DNA from: Bacillota bacterium
GTDB taxonomy: Bacteria; Bacillota; Clostridia; Acetivibrionales; JANLFN01
Reading direction: 5' to 3'
Length of the DNA: 64,000 bases
Assembly: GCA_023421675.1 (NCBI GenBank)
Contig: JAEZTC010000016.1
Span: 62,001-126,000 of the forward strand
Shown in pieces: positions 26,888-34,671 of the stretch. The notes beneath the pieces were generated by a model. The model did not search any database. It was given only the letters and a program-made list of their open reading frames with translations, and was not told the origin of the DNA. How positions within the stretch are numbered: the first letter of the stretch is position 1; the number at the start of each line of letters is the position of its first letter. A program made the translations under genes and the position numbers.

Positions 26888-26919
26888 TATATGATTAATC
26901 TCATAAGACTTATCATATA
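26888..26919 (-). promoter_or_regulatory. Candidate PadR operator
   Basis: Inverted repeat TATATGAT (26888-26895) / ATCATATA (26912-26919), and a related ATATATGA at 26873-26880, within 70 bp upstream of the padR-family start. PadR sites are often long AT-rich dyads of this sort. The region is very AT-rich, so chance cannot be excluded. Confidence 0.45.
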
Positions 26920-27070
26920 TTATAGTTAGATTAACTTATTATGTCAATTTTTAAATGATGTTGTTATTGTCAGAAATCAAAGGGGTTACAGAAGTATTTT
27001 TTTGCATCTATTTAATTAATACTATTTTACCGATATATATATTGATAAAAAGTTTTATATTGGAGGGTTT

Positions 27071-27298
27071 ATGAGCAGAATAAGAATTAATAAACTTGAT
27101 AAATTCTTAAAATGCCCGGTATGCGCAGGAGAAAATTTTTCTTCTGATGATGTTATTATTCAAACAATTAATTCAAATGGGAACAGGTTCGATGAAACTC
27201 ATAAAAAGTTCGGATGCCTGAGTTGTGGTTGGAATATAATATTTGAAGAAAAGTATGATACTCAAATTAATAGCAGAAATATTACCATAGAAGATTAA
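27071..27298 (+). CDS. Small zinc-ribbon-like protein
   Basis: A 75-residue protein with two CxxC pairs (CPVCAGENF at 15-23 and CLSCGW near 49) spaced as in a rubredoxin-like or zinc-ribbon fold. Otherwise unrecognised. RBS GGAGGG. Likely in one transcript with the 59-residue gene 18 bases downstream, after which there is a strong terminator. Confidence 0.65.
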   Translation: MSRIRINKLDKFLKCPVCAGENFSSDDVIIQTINSNGNRFDETHKKFGCLSCGWNIIFEEKYDTQINSRNITIED

Positions 27299-27316
27299 AA
27301 TCGATGGAGAGTATTT

Positions 27317-27496
27317 ATGAATAACCCTAATGAAGTTTTAAGCAAATTAAGAGAATGGCTTAAGCATGAGTATAAAATAACTGCAGAACTTGAAAGCAAA
27401 AGCCATGATCATGAAGAGAAGAAAAGGCTGTACACAAAACATAACACAATTAAAATAATTATGGAAAAACTTGATGAACTTGAAAATAAAGATTAA
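27317..27496 (+). CDS. Unrecognised 59-residue helical protein
   Basis: ATG at 27317 follows GGAG by eight bases and the frame runs to TAA at 27494. The protein (MNNPNEVLSKLREWLKHEYK ... IIMEKLDELENKD) is highly charged and predicted mostly helical with coiled-coil character. It lies directly after the zinc-ribbon gene and before a strong terminator, which supports it as a real gene. Function unknown. Confidence 0.6.
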   Translation: MNNPNEVLSKLREWLKHEYKITAELESKSHDHEEKKRLYTKHNTIKIIMEKLDELENKD

Positions 27497-27502
27497 AGAA
27501 TT

Positions 27503-27536
27503 AAAAAATCATCTGATAAATTTCAGATGATTTTTT
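27503..27536. terminator. Strong bidirectional terminator
   Basis: AAAAAATCATCTGA/TCAGATGATTTTTT stem with a 6-nt loop. It can serve the plus-strand pair upstream and the minus-strand gene downstream. Confidence 0.88.
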
Positions 27537-27565
27537 ATGTGTATCAAAATAGTGATTTGTATTAA

Positions 27566-27826
27566 TTACTTCTTTTCATGAGAAAAAGTTCCATTGAACA
27601 TACATCCAAAAAGAAGATTGGCGTCATCCTGGTCATGTGCAACGATTTCTACACTATCAATTTTTGCATCAGAGAATAATTTCATAAAAGCTATATATTG
27701 GGTTAACTTTGATTTGAGGTTGAGCTGGTCGCCTTCTGATGTTACCAATTCTACCTTGCCCTTGCATCTGTCAATTACTTCAAAAAATTTGTCAATGTCA
27801 GTTATGTTGTTGATCTTCATCTTCAT
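27566..27826 (-). CDS. Conserved small clostridial protein, function unknown
   Basis: An 86-residue protein (MKINNITDIDKFFEVIDRCKGKVELVTSEGDQLNLKSKLTQY...). I recall close relatives in many Clostridia, sometimes mislabelled poly(A) polymerase because of automated transfer; no catalytic motif supports that. It looks like a small alpha/beta protein. RBS GGGAGG eight bases upstream of ATG 27826. Monocistronic. Confidence 0.65.
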   Translation of the reverse strand: MKMKINNITDIDKFFEVIDRCKGKVELVTSEGDQLNLKSKLTQYIAFMKLFSDAKIDSVEIVAHDQDDANLLFGCMFNGTFSHEKK

Positions 27827-27926
27827 ATTGTGATCCTCCCTTTGCTACGTTCAATATTTAATATAATATTATAATAACATAATATTGAATACCAAGTAAA
27901 TAAATATGAAAAATCAAAAAGGTATT

Positions 27927-28526
27927 CTATTTTTTTTGTGACAATTTATATGCAAGCTTTTGTTCAAGTTTATCTATTATTATTGCATAATGCTTTATTT
28001 CAAGGAATCGTTCATCGCTTAAATATATTACTAGTTTGGCGGTATTTCTTTTAATGGTTTCTCTGCGGTATGAAACCACTGTATTAAGATCTAGTGTATT
28101 AAATCCGAAAATGAGGTAGTTGCGCCCTATACCAACCCTGTTGATGCATATATAAACGATAGGTGCAAAAAGCAATAGAACAGGAACAAAAAATCCAGGT
28201 GAACGGACATTATAAATTATCATCATATTAAAAAATAGATAGTATGCTGCTAATAACAAACCTGTAAGAATAAACATGACTTTCTGTGGGTTTAATATTA
28301 TCAGGCCGTCAATCTCCTTTAGATATTTTTCATACAAAAGCTGTGTTATTGCCATTGGAACTAAAAACCAAAAAAAGCAGTTGGTAAATACATAAAATAT
28401 TTTATCAACGGAGCTCACATAGATTTTATCTGAAACAACTGAAAATAAGGGTGTTAATAAAATAAGAAGTATTCCTGAAAGAAGGAATGAATCCAAACCG
28501 TTTCTGCGGAAATTATTAATCATCAT
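27927..28526 (-). CDS. Unrecognised four-helix membrane protein
   Basis: A 199-residue protein with four hydrophobic segments (about 12-34, 46-65, 84-105, 110-130) and a cytoplasmic C-terminal domain (NTLDLNTVVSYRRETIKRNTAKLVIYLSDERFLEIKHY) that resembles a PH-like beta domain. The preferred start at 28526 overlaps the 3' end of the upstream zinc-finger gene by 11 bases and uses the GAGGAGG encoded in that gene's acidic tail, indicating translational coupling. Function unknown. Confidence 0.6.
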   Translation of the reverse strand: MMINNFRRNGLDSFLLSGILLILLTPLFSVVSDKIYVSSVDKIFYVFTNCFFWFLVPMAITQLLYEKYLKEIDGLIILNPQKVMFILTGLLLAAYYLFFNMMIIYNVRSPGFFVPVLLLFAPIVYICINRVGIGRNYLIFGFNTLDLNTVVSYRRETIKRNTAKLVIYLSDERFLEIKHYAIIIDKLEQKLAYKLSQKK

Positions 28527-28764
28527 CTTCATCCTCCTCAGGGGGTGCTGTTTCTTCCAGATGCTTTTTCTGCGCAGCATAAGCCCTTATTACATTAAGA
28601 TCCGTTATTTCATCTACATGTACTTCTGAACCACATTTCTTGCAATATGCAACAAGAGCCTCATAGGAAAAGTTAACTTCCTCCATATCTATGCTTATTA
28701 CTTCACCTTTTATATCAAATTCTACGTCTTCATTGCAGTTATAACAATATGTTAATTTATCCAT
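28516..28764 (-). CDS. YgiT-like zinc-finger protein
   Basis: An 82-residue protein with two CxxC pairs (CYNCNE at 7-12 and CKKCGS near 41-46), as in YgiT/MqsA-type N-terminal zinc fingers, and an acidic C-terminus (PPEEDEDDD). There is no helix-turn-helix part, so it is not a full MqsA antitoxin. Translationally coupled to the membrane protein gene downstream. RBS GGAGG. Confidence 0.65.
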   Translation of the reverse strand: MDKLTYCYNCNEDVEFDIKGEVISIDMEEVNFSYEALVAYCKKCGSEVHVDEITDLNVIRAYAAQKKHLEETAPPEEDEDDD

Positions 28765-28939
28765 TATTCCTCCATAATTTGAATAATATATTAATTTGCA
28801 TATATATTATTCTCCATATAAAAATTATTTCCTTCATTTACATGTAAACTTATTTTTATTGAAACACCGTGGTTTATGTTAACTTGGATGTAAAATAGTA
28901 TAGAAATATGTAGAATAGTATTATATAATAAAACAAAAT

Positions 28940-28978
28940 ACGACAAAAACTAAAGAATTACATTAAAAAACGACAAAA
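28940..28978 (+). repeat. Direct repeat ACGACAAAA in the pilus operon upstream region
   Basis: ACGACAAAA occurs at 28940-28948 and 28970-28978, exactly 30 bp apart (about three helical turns), in an AT-rich 330-bp gap upstream of pilB. The core resembles the inverse of a Spo0A box (TTCGACA) but with mismatches. It could be a regulator site. Apart from this, a TATAAT at 28924-28929 without a good -35, and the leader described separately, I see nothing else in 28765-29018. Confidence 0.4.
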
Positions 28979-29018
28979 CTTATTTTTATATTATCATTTT
29001 AGAAACAGGAGTATTAGC

Positions 29019-29117
29019 GTGAAAGAACTTAACCTGGAACGCAAATACACATTACCTGTTTTGTGGAACAGAACAATTACAGGTGCAATAAATAAATGGG
29101 ACATGGGGGTAAAATGA
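29019..29117 (+). CDS. Possible 32-residue leader ORF ahead of pilB
   Basis: GTG at 29019 has GGAG eight bases upstream; the frame (MKELNLERKYTLPVLWNRTI...) ends with TGA that overlaps the pilB ATG as ATGA, the usual sign of translational coupling. The same stretch folds into a hairpin (ACCTGT 29054-29059 / ACAGGT 29079-29084, with inner TTGT/ACAA). It may be a coupling peptide, part of a structured leader, or chance. Confidence 0.35.
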   Translation: MKELNLERKYTLPVLWNRTITGAINKWDMGVK

Positions 29118-30817
29118 GAAGTTTCGCAAAAAAAAAGCTGGGGGATTTACTGGTTGAGTCAGGCCTTATAACCATGAAACAGCTTGATGAAGCTCTCGGC
29201 CTTCAAAAGCAAACAGGTAAAAAAATTGGAGAGATTCTGATTGATAAAGGTTATATAACACGTAAAAGTATTTGCGAGGTTCTTGAATACCAGATGGGTA
29301 TACCCTATGTTGATCTGGCATTGCTTAGGGTTGAACCTCAGATTGTGCGTATAATACCTGAAAATATGGCAAGGAAGCATGAAATAGTATCTATAAAGCT
29401 TGAAAATAATGTACTTACCGTTGCAGCCAGTGACCCGCTTAATTCAATTGCTTTCGATGATGTAAGGATTTTCACTGGTTATGAAGTACAGCCGGTTATG
29501 GCTGATTTGGAACAAATTAGGGCACTTATTTCTGCTCATTTTGGTTCTCAAAAGGCTGCCGAGGCAGTAGAAGAATTTAATAAGACTAATAGCAGCTTTG
29601 TTAAAGATAAAAATGTATTTTCCTCTGAAACCGACAGTTTTCAGGATGTGGGTGATTCACCCGCTGTAAAACTTATAGCGATTTTGATTGAACAGGCTTG
29701 TCAAAGTGGAGCAAGTGATATTCACATTGAGCCGCAGAATAGGGTTGTTAGAATACGTTTTAGGATAGACGGTCAGCTTCGGGATATTATGTCACCCGAT
29801 ATAGAAATACTGCCATCTATAGTTTCGCGCATTAAAGTTATGGCAGGGCTGAATATAGCTGAAAAAAGGCTTCCACAGGATGGAAGAATTTCATACCTGG
29901 TAGATGGCAAGGAGGCTGATCTGAGAATATCTATACTCCCTGCTATTCATGGGGAAAAGGTAGTTATAAGAGTAATAAATAAGGATACTTTTGATTTTCC
30001 TAAAGAAAAATTAGGCTTTCTGCCTGAAAATCTTCAATTATTTAATTCAGTGCTAAAAAACCCTCATGGTGTGCTGCTTGTTACAGGTCCTACCGGAAGC
30101 GGGAAAACAACAACCTTATATACAGCAGTAAAAGAGCTTAATTCGCCTGAGGTAAATATTGTTACTGTTGAAGATCCTGTGGAGAGTCCTATAGAAGGGA
30201 TTACACAGGTTGCTGTAAATGTTAAAGCAGGTCTGGATTTTGCAGCCTCACTCAGGTCAATTTTAAGACAAGACCCTGATATTATTCTAATTGGTGAAAT
30301 AAGAGACAGTGAAACTGCTGAAATTGCAATAAGATCAGCTATTACCGGGCATCTGGTTTTAAGCACATTGCATACAAATGATGCACCCAGTTCTATCATC
30401 AGACTTATTGATATGGGGATACAGCCTTTTCTGGCTGCCAGTTCTTTAGTGGGGGTTATAGCTCAAAGACTTGTACGTAGAATATGCCCCAACTGCAGCA
30501 CTGCATATATACCATCGGATGATGAGAAGGAATTTTTGAATTTGGATAAAAGCGATAGCACTGCAAAACTTTATAAAGGAAGAGGCTGTGAATTATGCAG
30601 GGGAACAGGGTATAAGGGGAGACTTGCTGTGCATGAGGTTATGAAGGTTGGCAGTGAAATCAGACAAGCAATTTATAATGGTGAAAGCTCTGATGTGTTA
30701 AGAGATATAGCAGTAAAAAACGGAATGATTACAATCAGGGAGAATACAAAAAGACTTGTACTGAAAGGCATTACAACATTTGATGAAATGCTTAGAATAT
30801 CATATTCGGAAGAATAG
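29114..30817 (+). CDS. pilB: Type IV pilus assembly ATPase PilB with MshEN domain
   Basis: The 567-residue hexameric ATPase that powers pilus extension at the inner face of the membrane. The N-terminal MshEN domain has two tandem motifs of the c-di-GMP-binding type (KLGDLLVESGLITMKQLDEA at 8-27 and KIGEILIDKGYITRKSICEV at 37-56, five residues apart after each full 24-residue motif). Core: Walker A GPTGSGKTTT (325), Asp box and Walker B (DPDIILIGEIRD), His box (TGHLVLSTLHT), and a four-cysteine zinc site at 458, 461, 492 and 495. Start ATG 29114 after GGGGGT; ATG 29096 lacks a ribosome site. First main gene of the pilus operon. Confidence 0.94.
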   Translation: MRSFAKKKLGDLLVESGLITMKQLDEALGLQKQTGKKIGEILIDKGYITRKSICEVLEYQMGIPYVDLALLRVEPQIVRIIPENMARKHEIVSIKLENNVLTVAASDPLNSIAFDDVRIFTGYEVQPVMADLEQIRALISAHFGSQKAAEAVEEFNKTNSSFVKDKNVFSSETDSFQDVGDSPAVKLIAILIEQACQSGASDIHIEPQNRVVRIRFRIDGQLRDIMSPDIEILPSIVSRIKVMAGLNIAEKRLPQDGRISYLVDGKEADLRISILPAIHGEKVVIRVINKDTFDFPKEKLGFLPENLQLFNSVLKNPHGVLLVTGPTGSGKTTTLYTAVKELNSPEVNIVTVEDPVESPIEGITQVAVNVKAGLDFAASLRSILRQDPDIILIGEIRDSETAEIAIRSAITGHLVLSTLHTNDAPSSIIRLIDMGIQPFLAASSLVGVIAQRLVRRICPNCSTAYIPSDDEKEFLNLDKSDSTAKLYKGRGCELCRGTGYKGRLAVHEVMKVGSEIRQAIYNGESSDVLRDIAVKNGMITIRENTKRLVLKGITTFDEMLRISYSEE

Positions 30818-30835
30818 AATTTGCAGGAGGGTTAT

Positions 30836-32056
30836 ATGCCTGTTTATGAATATACAGCAAGGGATTTAAACGGCAAGCTTGTAAAAGGTGAGTTCATAGG
30901 AAATTCACTTGAGGACACTGTAACAGGCTTAAAAGCACAGAAGATATATCCTTTGAAGGTTAGTCAGAAAAAGCAGGAAAGTGAAAAAAACGTATCAGAT
31001 AGAAGTATTTTTAAAAAGAAGGTTAAAAAAAAGAATGTAGCTGTTTTTGCAAGGCTGTTTTCGTCAATGCTGCGTTCAGGTATTCCCTTGCTTGTCATTC
31101 TTGATGTGCTTTATAAGCAGGAAAAAAACCCTGAATTCAAACAGATACTTTCAGGTATTACTTCAGATATAATGAAGGGCTTTACCCTTTCATCCGCTAT
31201 GGAGAAATATAAAGAGTTTCCTGAATTCATGATAAGTATGGTTTCGGTAGGTGAGGCTAACGGTAAGCTTGATGTATGTATGGCAAGGGTTGCGACTAAT
31301 ATGGAAAAGGAAATCAAGATTACTGGGAAGCTCAAAAGTGCAATGATATACCCATGCATTCTTTTATCAATCACTGTAATTGCAATTTTTCTTTTGACAT
31401 TTTTAGTTCTTCCAGTTTTTTCGGGAATGTTCCAACAGTCGGGTGTCAAGCTCCCGGCACTTACATCAGCACTCCTGGCTATGTCTGACTTTATGAAGAT
31501 ATACTGGTATATTCCTTTAATTTTTGCAGTAATGCTTGTCATATGTATTAGTTTTGTTCGAAAGTCGGAGTCTTACAAGATGTTCAGGGATAAGTTTATT
31601 TTTTCCATTCCTGTAATTGGCGGGGTACAGAACATAATTCTTATGACAAGGTTTTGTCAGACACTTTCAGCGCTTATTGAAGGTGGTGTGGGAATAATTT
31701 TCTCCTTACAGATAGTAAAAAACGTTATTGGTAACAGATATATAAAAGAAATGTTTGATGTGATCATTAAAGATGTTCAAACAGGGCTGCCTATATCAGA
31801 ATCAGTATCCAAATACAAGGTTTTTACTCCGATGGTTGTATCATCACTGAAAATTGGAGAGGAATCTGGAACTATGGGAGAAGTGCTTGCCAGAACAGCA
31901 GACGTTTATGAAGATGAAAGTGATCTTATGCTTCAAAAACTTACATCACTGGTACAGCCTGTAATAACTGTAATAATGGCAATTGGAATAGGTATTCTGG
32001 TAATTTCAATAATACAGCCTATGTTCCAGATGTATAGCTTTATAGGAGACAAATAA
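30836..32056 (+). CDS. pilC: Type IV pilus inner-membrane platform protein PilC
   Basis: A 406-residue GspF/PilC protein that links the PilB motor to the growing pilus. It has two copies of the GspF domain (about 70-195 and 275-398), each followed by membrane segments (KSAMIYPCILLSITVIAIFLLTFLVLPVF, WYIPLIFAVMLVICISF, and the C-terminal VITVIMAIGIGILVISII), and the family opening VYEYTARDLNGKLVKGE. ATG at 30836 follows GGAGG by five bases. It begins 18 bp after pilB. Confidence 0.94.
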   Translation: MPVYEYTARDLNGKLVKGEFIGNSLEDTVTGLKAQKIYPLKVSQKKQESEKNVSDRSIFKKKVKKKNVAVFARLFSSMLRSGIPLLVILDVLYKQEKNPEFKQILSGITSDIMKGFTLSSAMEKYKEFPEFMISMVSVGEANGKLDVCMARVATNMEKEIKITGKLKSAMIYPCILLSITVIAIFLLTFLVLPVFSGMFQQSGVKLPALTSALLAMSDFMKIYWYIPLIFAVMLVICISFVRKSESYKMFRDKFIFSIPVIGGVQNIILMTRFCQTLSALIEGGVGIIFSLQIVKNVIGNRYIKEMFDVIIKDVQTGLPISESVSKYKVFTPMVVSSLKIGEESGTMGEVLARTADVYEDESDLMLQKLTSLVQPVITVIMAIGIGILVISIIQPMFQMYSFIGDK

Positions 32057-32099
32057 ATATCGATTAAAATATATTTTTTAGTGGGAGGGGGTGAAAAAA

Positions 32100-32483
32100 A
32101 TGAAAAATAATAAAAAAGGTTTCACACTTATAGAGTTGGTTATTATAATAGCTGTTCTTGCAGTAATAGCAGCTATTGCAATACCTACAACAACTAAGAT
32201 AATAGGTCAGGCTAATGACAAGACCGATAAAGCCAATTTTGCACTGGCTCAGGCAGCAATGGAGCAATATTATTCAGAAAACTCAAGCTACCCTGCAAAT
32301 ATTACTACTGCCCAGACTGCAGTAAAGAGCATGACTAAGGACGGCACAGTACCTTCATGTAAAGTTAGCGGCTATAAGTTCTATTATGTTTATGCTGATT
32401 TCACAGGTCATAAAACAGGGGATGTAGTTTACGCAAATGCTAATCCGGGAACGGCTGGCACTAATTGTGATGCTTTGAATTAA
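32100..32483 (+). CDS. pilA: Major type IV prepilin
   Basis: A 127-residue prepilin. Leader MKNNKKG ends at the peptidase site, then FTLIELVIIIAVLAVIAAIAIP with Glu at mature position 5 and the hydrophobic N-terminal helix, followed by a small globular domain ending in a two-cysteine region (SCKVSGYKFYY...GTNCDALN) that could form a disulfide. ATG at 32100 is preferred over GTG 32091, which sits too close to GGGAGGGG. A hairpin with T-run right after this gene suggests higher expression of this pilin than of the genes downstream. Confidence 0.92.
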   Translation: MKNNKKGFTLIELVIIIAVLAVIAAIAIPTTTKIIGQANDKTDKANFALAQAAMEQYYSENSSYPANITTAQTAVKSMTKDGTVPSCKVSGYKFYYVYADFTGHKTGDVVYANANPGTAGTNCDALN

Positions 32484-32507
32484 GAGTTTTTGGTACATGG
32501 TTACAAT

Positions 32508-32556
32508 CCAAACAACATCGAATTTTATTAAGGGTGTTGTTTGGGTCTATTTTTTA
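32508..32556 (+). terminator. Intra-operon terminator after the major pilin
   Basis: 10-bp perfect stem CCAAACAACA (32508-32517) / TGTTGTTTGG (32535-32544) and TTTTTT at 32551-32556. Probably partial, letting some transcription reach the minor pilin and pilMNO genes. Confidence 0.75.
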
Positions 32557-32590
32557 AAACGTTGCACATTATTGTAAAAGGGGTTATTCA

Positions 32591-33640
32591 ATGCTTAAAC
32601 AGAAAAGGGGTATAGCACTATTACAGGTTATGATAGTTGTCATGCTGCTTGCCATTTTAAGCTCGACCCTTATTTTTGTAAGTTATACTGAGATAAAAAG
32701 AGGAAAACAATCTGCCGATTCGTCACAGGCATACTACAATGCACGTTCGGGAGTTATGATAGCAAGGGGAATTTATAAGAACTACAAAGGAGACCTTAAA
32801 AAGCTGCCTTATTACTTTTATGGCAGGTGCAAGGGCTCAGAATTTACAATTAATGGACCTTTTCAGGGGACATATTCAGGCAATAAACAGCAGCTTTACA
32901 ACGGAGGTATTTTTACGGCGGTAAGACAGGATACCTCAACAGGCAAAATTGTAATAACGTCAACAGGGTATTCAAATAATACCGGCAAAACCGTTGAATA
33001 TGTATTTGAACCTGCAGGTACGCCTTCAATTCCATCTGTTTCTTCAGGTTCGGCATTGGATGCAGCTTCAACACCTGCGGTTTTTACAAGCCCTGCGGGA
33101 GGTAATTTGTTAAACAGCAGCGGATATATTGTTAATTCTTCGTATCTGACTTATTCACAGACAAATATGACACTTCCGGTGTTGTTTCAGAGTAAAAATG
33201 TTCCTACAGCTTACAATGGTACGGCTATTATTTCAGCTTCAGCATTGTATTTTATAAATAATAATACAAGTTTTAGGGTAGAGTCTGCTTATGTCAACCT
33301 TAAAACAAATTTTGTTTCTTTTAGCGGAAGCTTAATTGCTAATAATTGTTCTTTAATACTTAACACAAATGGCAGTACATTAGGCTGGAGTGATATTTCT
33401 TCAGATGATCCAGGTAAGAAAGATGCTTCAAGCTATGGAGTAATTTATATCGGAACAGATATTAACGGAAGAACACCTAATAACATGGGACCAGGATTTT
33501 ACTATTTCCCTGATGGGGTTCTCCTTCCTTATAACATGGATTACCTAATCAAAATAAGCGATGCAAGCAGTATTAACTTTCAAAAATTAGGGTATTTCAT
33601 TGATACCGGCGGAGATGCAAGCGGTATTTACAAGCAATAG
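32591..33640 (+). CDS. PilX/GspK-like pilus-associated protein
   Basis: A 349-residue protein with a prepilin-like start (MLKQKRGIALLQVMIVVMLLAILSS) but with Gln where the mature Glu5 is normally found, then a long Ser/Thr/Asn-rich beta domain (residues about 130-330). This matches PilX-like minor pilins or GspK-type proteins of Gram-positive pilus clusters, which often sit at the tip or help start assembly. RBS AAAGGGG. Followed after 31 bases by another prepilin-like gene. Confidence 0.75.
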   Translation: MLKQKRGIALLQVMIVVMLLAILSSTLIFVSYTEIKRGKQSADSSQAYYNARSGVMIARGIYKNYKGDLKKLPYYFYGRCKGSEFTINGPFQGTYSGNKQQLYNGGIFTAVRQDTSTGKIVITSTGYSNNTGKTVEYVFEPAGTPSIPSVSSGSALDAASTPAVFTSPAGGNLLNSSGYIVNSSYLTYSQTNMTLPVLFQSKNVPTAYNGTAIISASALYFINNNTSFRVESAYVNLKTNFVSFSGSLIANNCSLILNTNGSTLGWSDISSDDPGKKDASSYGVIYIGTDINGRTPNNMGPGFYYFPDGVLLPYNMDYLIKISDASSINFQKLGYFIDTGGDASGIYKQ

Positions 33641-33671
33641 CATCACAATATCAAATAAAGGGTGAAAAGCA

Positions 33672-34118
33672 ATTAACATTGGAAGAAGGTTAAAATTCAA
33701 AAGTGAAAAGGGTTTTACACTTCTAGAGGTAGTTCTTTCAGTTGTGCTGCTAAGTATAGTTGCCGTTGCCTTTGCATCACTGTTTTCAAACGGCAACAAA
33801 TTTGTGTTTGCATCTGGAGACCGGATAAAGTACACTCAGACAGCTGCTTCTGCCATGGAGAAATTTTATTCTGTAAATGCAGCAGATATGGGTGAGGCAG
33901 ATTTCAGCAGCTATGTATTAAGTAATTTTGGAAGTTCTGCGCTGATTTCAACATATGAAAGCGTTAATAACTATACGCCGGGAAAAAACATAAAGATTTC
34001 CAGACAAATGGCAGTTCCTACACTGGGGGCCAATGGCTGCTGGATAACGGTTACGGTATTTTTCAGGGATGGAAGCCAGCATTCAAGCCTTACATCCTTC
34101 TTCAGAAAGGAAGGATAG
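33672..34118 (+). CDS. Minor prepilin with apparent ATT start
   Basis: A type IV pilin-like protein whose N-terminal signature KGFTLLEVVLSVVLLSIVAVAF (in two parts KGFTLLEVV and LSVVLLSIVAVAF) lies upstream of every ATG, GTG or TTG usable in its frame: the first canonical codon is GTG 33744, in the middle of the membrane helix. The frame is closed by TGA at 33663. GGGTGA at 33660-33665 sits six bases before ATT 33672, giving INIGRRLKFKSEKGFTLLE, a normal leader length. I therefore propose ATT initiation; a sequencing error is the alternative. About 148 residues. It abuts the next pilin gene with one base between. Confidence 0.7.
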   Translation: MNIGRRLKFKSEKGFTLLEVVLSVVLLSIVAVAFASLFSNGNKFVFASGDRIKYTQTAASAMEKFYSVNAADMGEADFSSYVLSNFGSSALISTYESVNNYTPGKNIKISRQMAVPTLGANGCWITVTVFFRDGSQHSSLTSFFRKEG

Positions 34119-34119
34119 T

Positions 34120-34647
34120 TTGAAGCCTTTGAAAAGTGTTACGGGATTTACGCTGGTGGAGGTAGTAGTTTCATTAACAATTCTTTCATTAGTGATGGCT
34201 GCAGCTATAGCTTATTTAAACTTTGGAACCAAATCATTTGATTCGGGTGAAAATCAGGCTAGAGCACAGAGAAATGCTTTGATTGTAAGTCAGCATTTAA
34301 CAAATCAATTGAGAAATGTGAATGAACTGGCTTTAAGACTTAATACGGCTCCAGCACCTGATAACTATATAAAGGGCTATAAACTTGATAACGGTACCTT
34401 TTTAGAGTTTTCAAAGAGCACGGCAGCCGGACTTCATGTTGATCTTATTTCAAATATAAATATTCAGCTTGCTCAAAGTGAGAAAGGTTTTATCCTTACA
34501 ATAGAAATCAATGCCACCAGTAAAAACAGGGAATTCAGTATGAATAACCAGATACTTCTAAATAATCTTAAACTATCCGGTATACAGGGTGTAGAGCCGG
34601 ATGGCAGAAAATACAGTTTGAACAGGTATACTTTGTATTTCAATTAA
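34120..34647 (+). CDS. Minor prepilin
   Basis: A 175-residue pilin-like protein beginning LKPLKSVTGFTLVEVVVSLTILSLVMAAAIAYL, with the Gly/Phe peptidase site, Glu5 and hydrophobic helix, then a GspJ/PilW-like region (NQARAQRNALIVSQHLTNQLRNVNELAL). TTG at 34120 has AAGGAAGGA just upstream and starts two bases after the previous stop. An earlier in-frame ATG at 34069 lies inside the previous gene and is not needed. Confidence 0.8.
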   Translation: MKPLKSVTGFTLVEVVVSLTILSLVMAAAIAYLNFGTKSFDSGENQARAQRNALIVSQHLTNQLRNVNELALRLNTAPAPDNYIKGYKLDNGTFLEFSKSTAAGLHVDLISNINIQLAQSEKGFILTIEINATSKNREFSMNNQILLNNLKLSGIQGVEPDGRKYSLNRYTLYFN

Positions 34648-34671
34648 AGCGGTACGAATGGGGGATATGAA

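Noticed and set aside
28516..28764. MqsA-type antitoxin
   Set aside because: Only the zinc-finger half is present; no HTH and no toxin gene are adjacent, and the partner is a membrane protein.
21703..28800. tRNA-bounded integrative element with att direct repeats
   Set aside because: I looked for a second copy of the tRNA 3' end and for an integrase and found neither, so only a general acquisition is proposed.
28860..29100. c-di-GMP riboswitch upstream of pilB
   Set aside because: Considered because PilB is a probable c-di-GMP target, but the conserved GEMM-I and GEMM-II sequences are not present.
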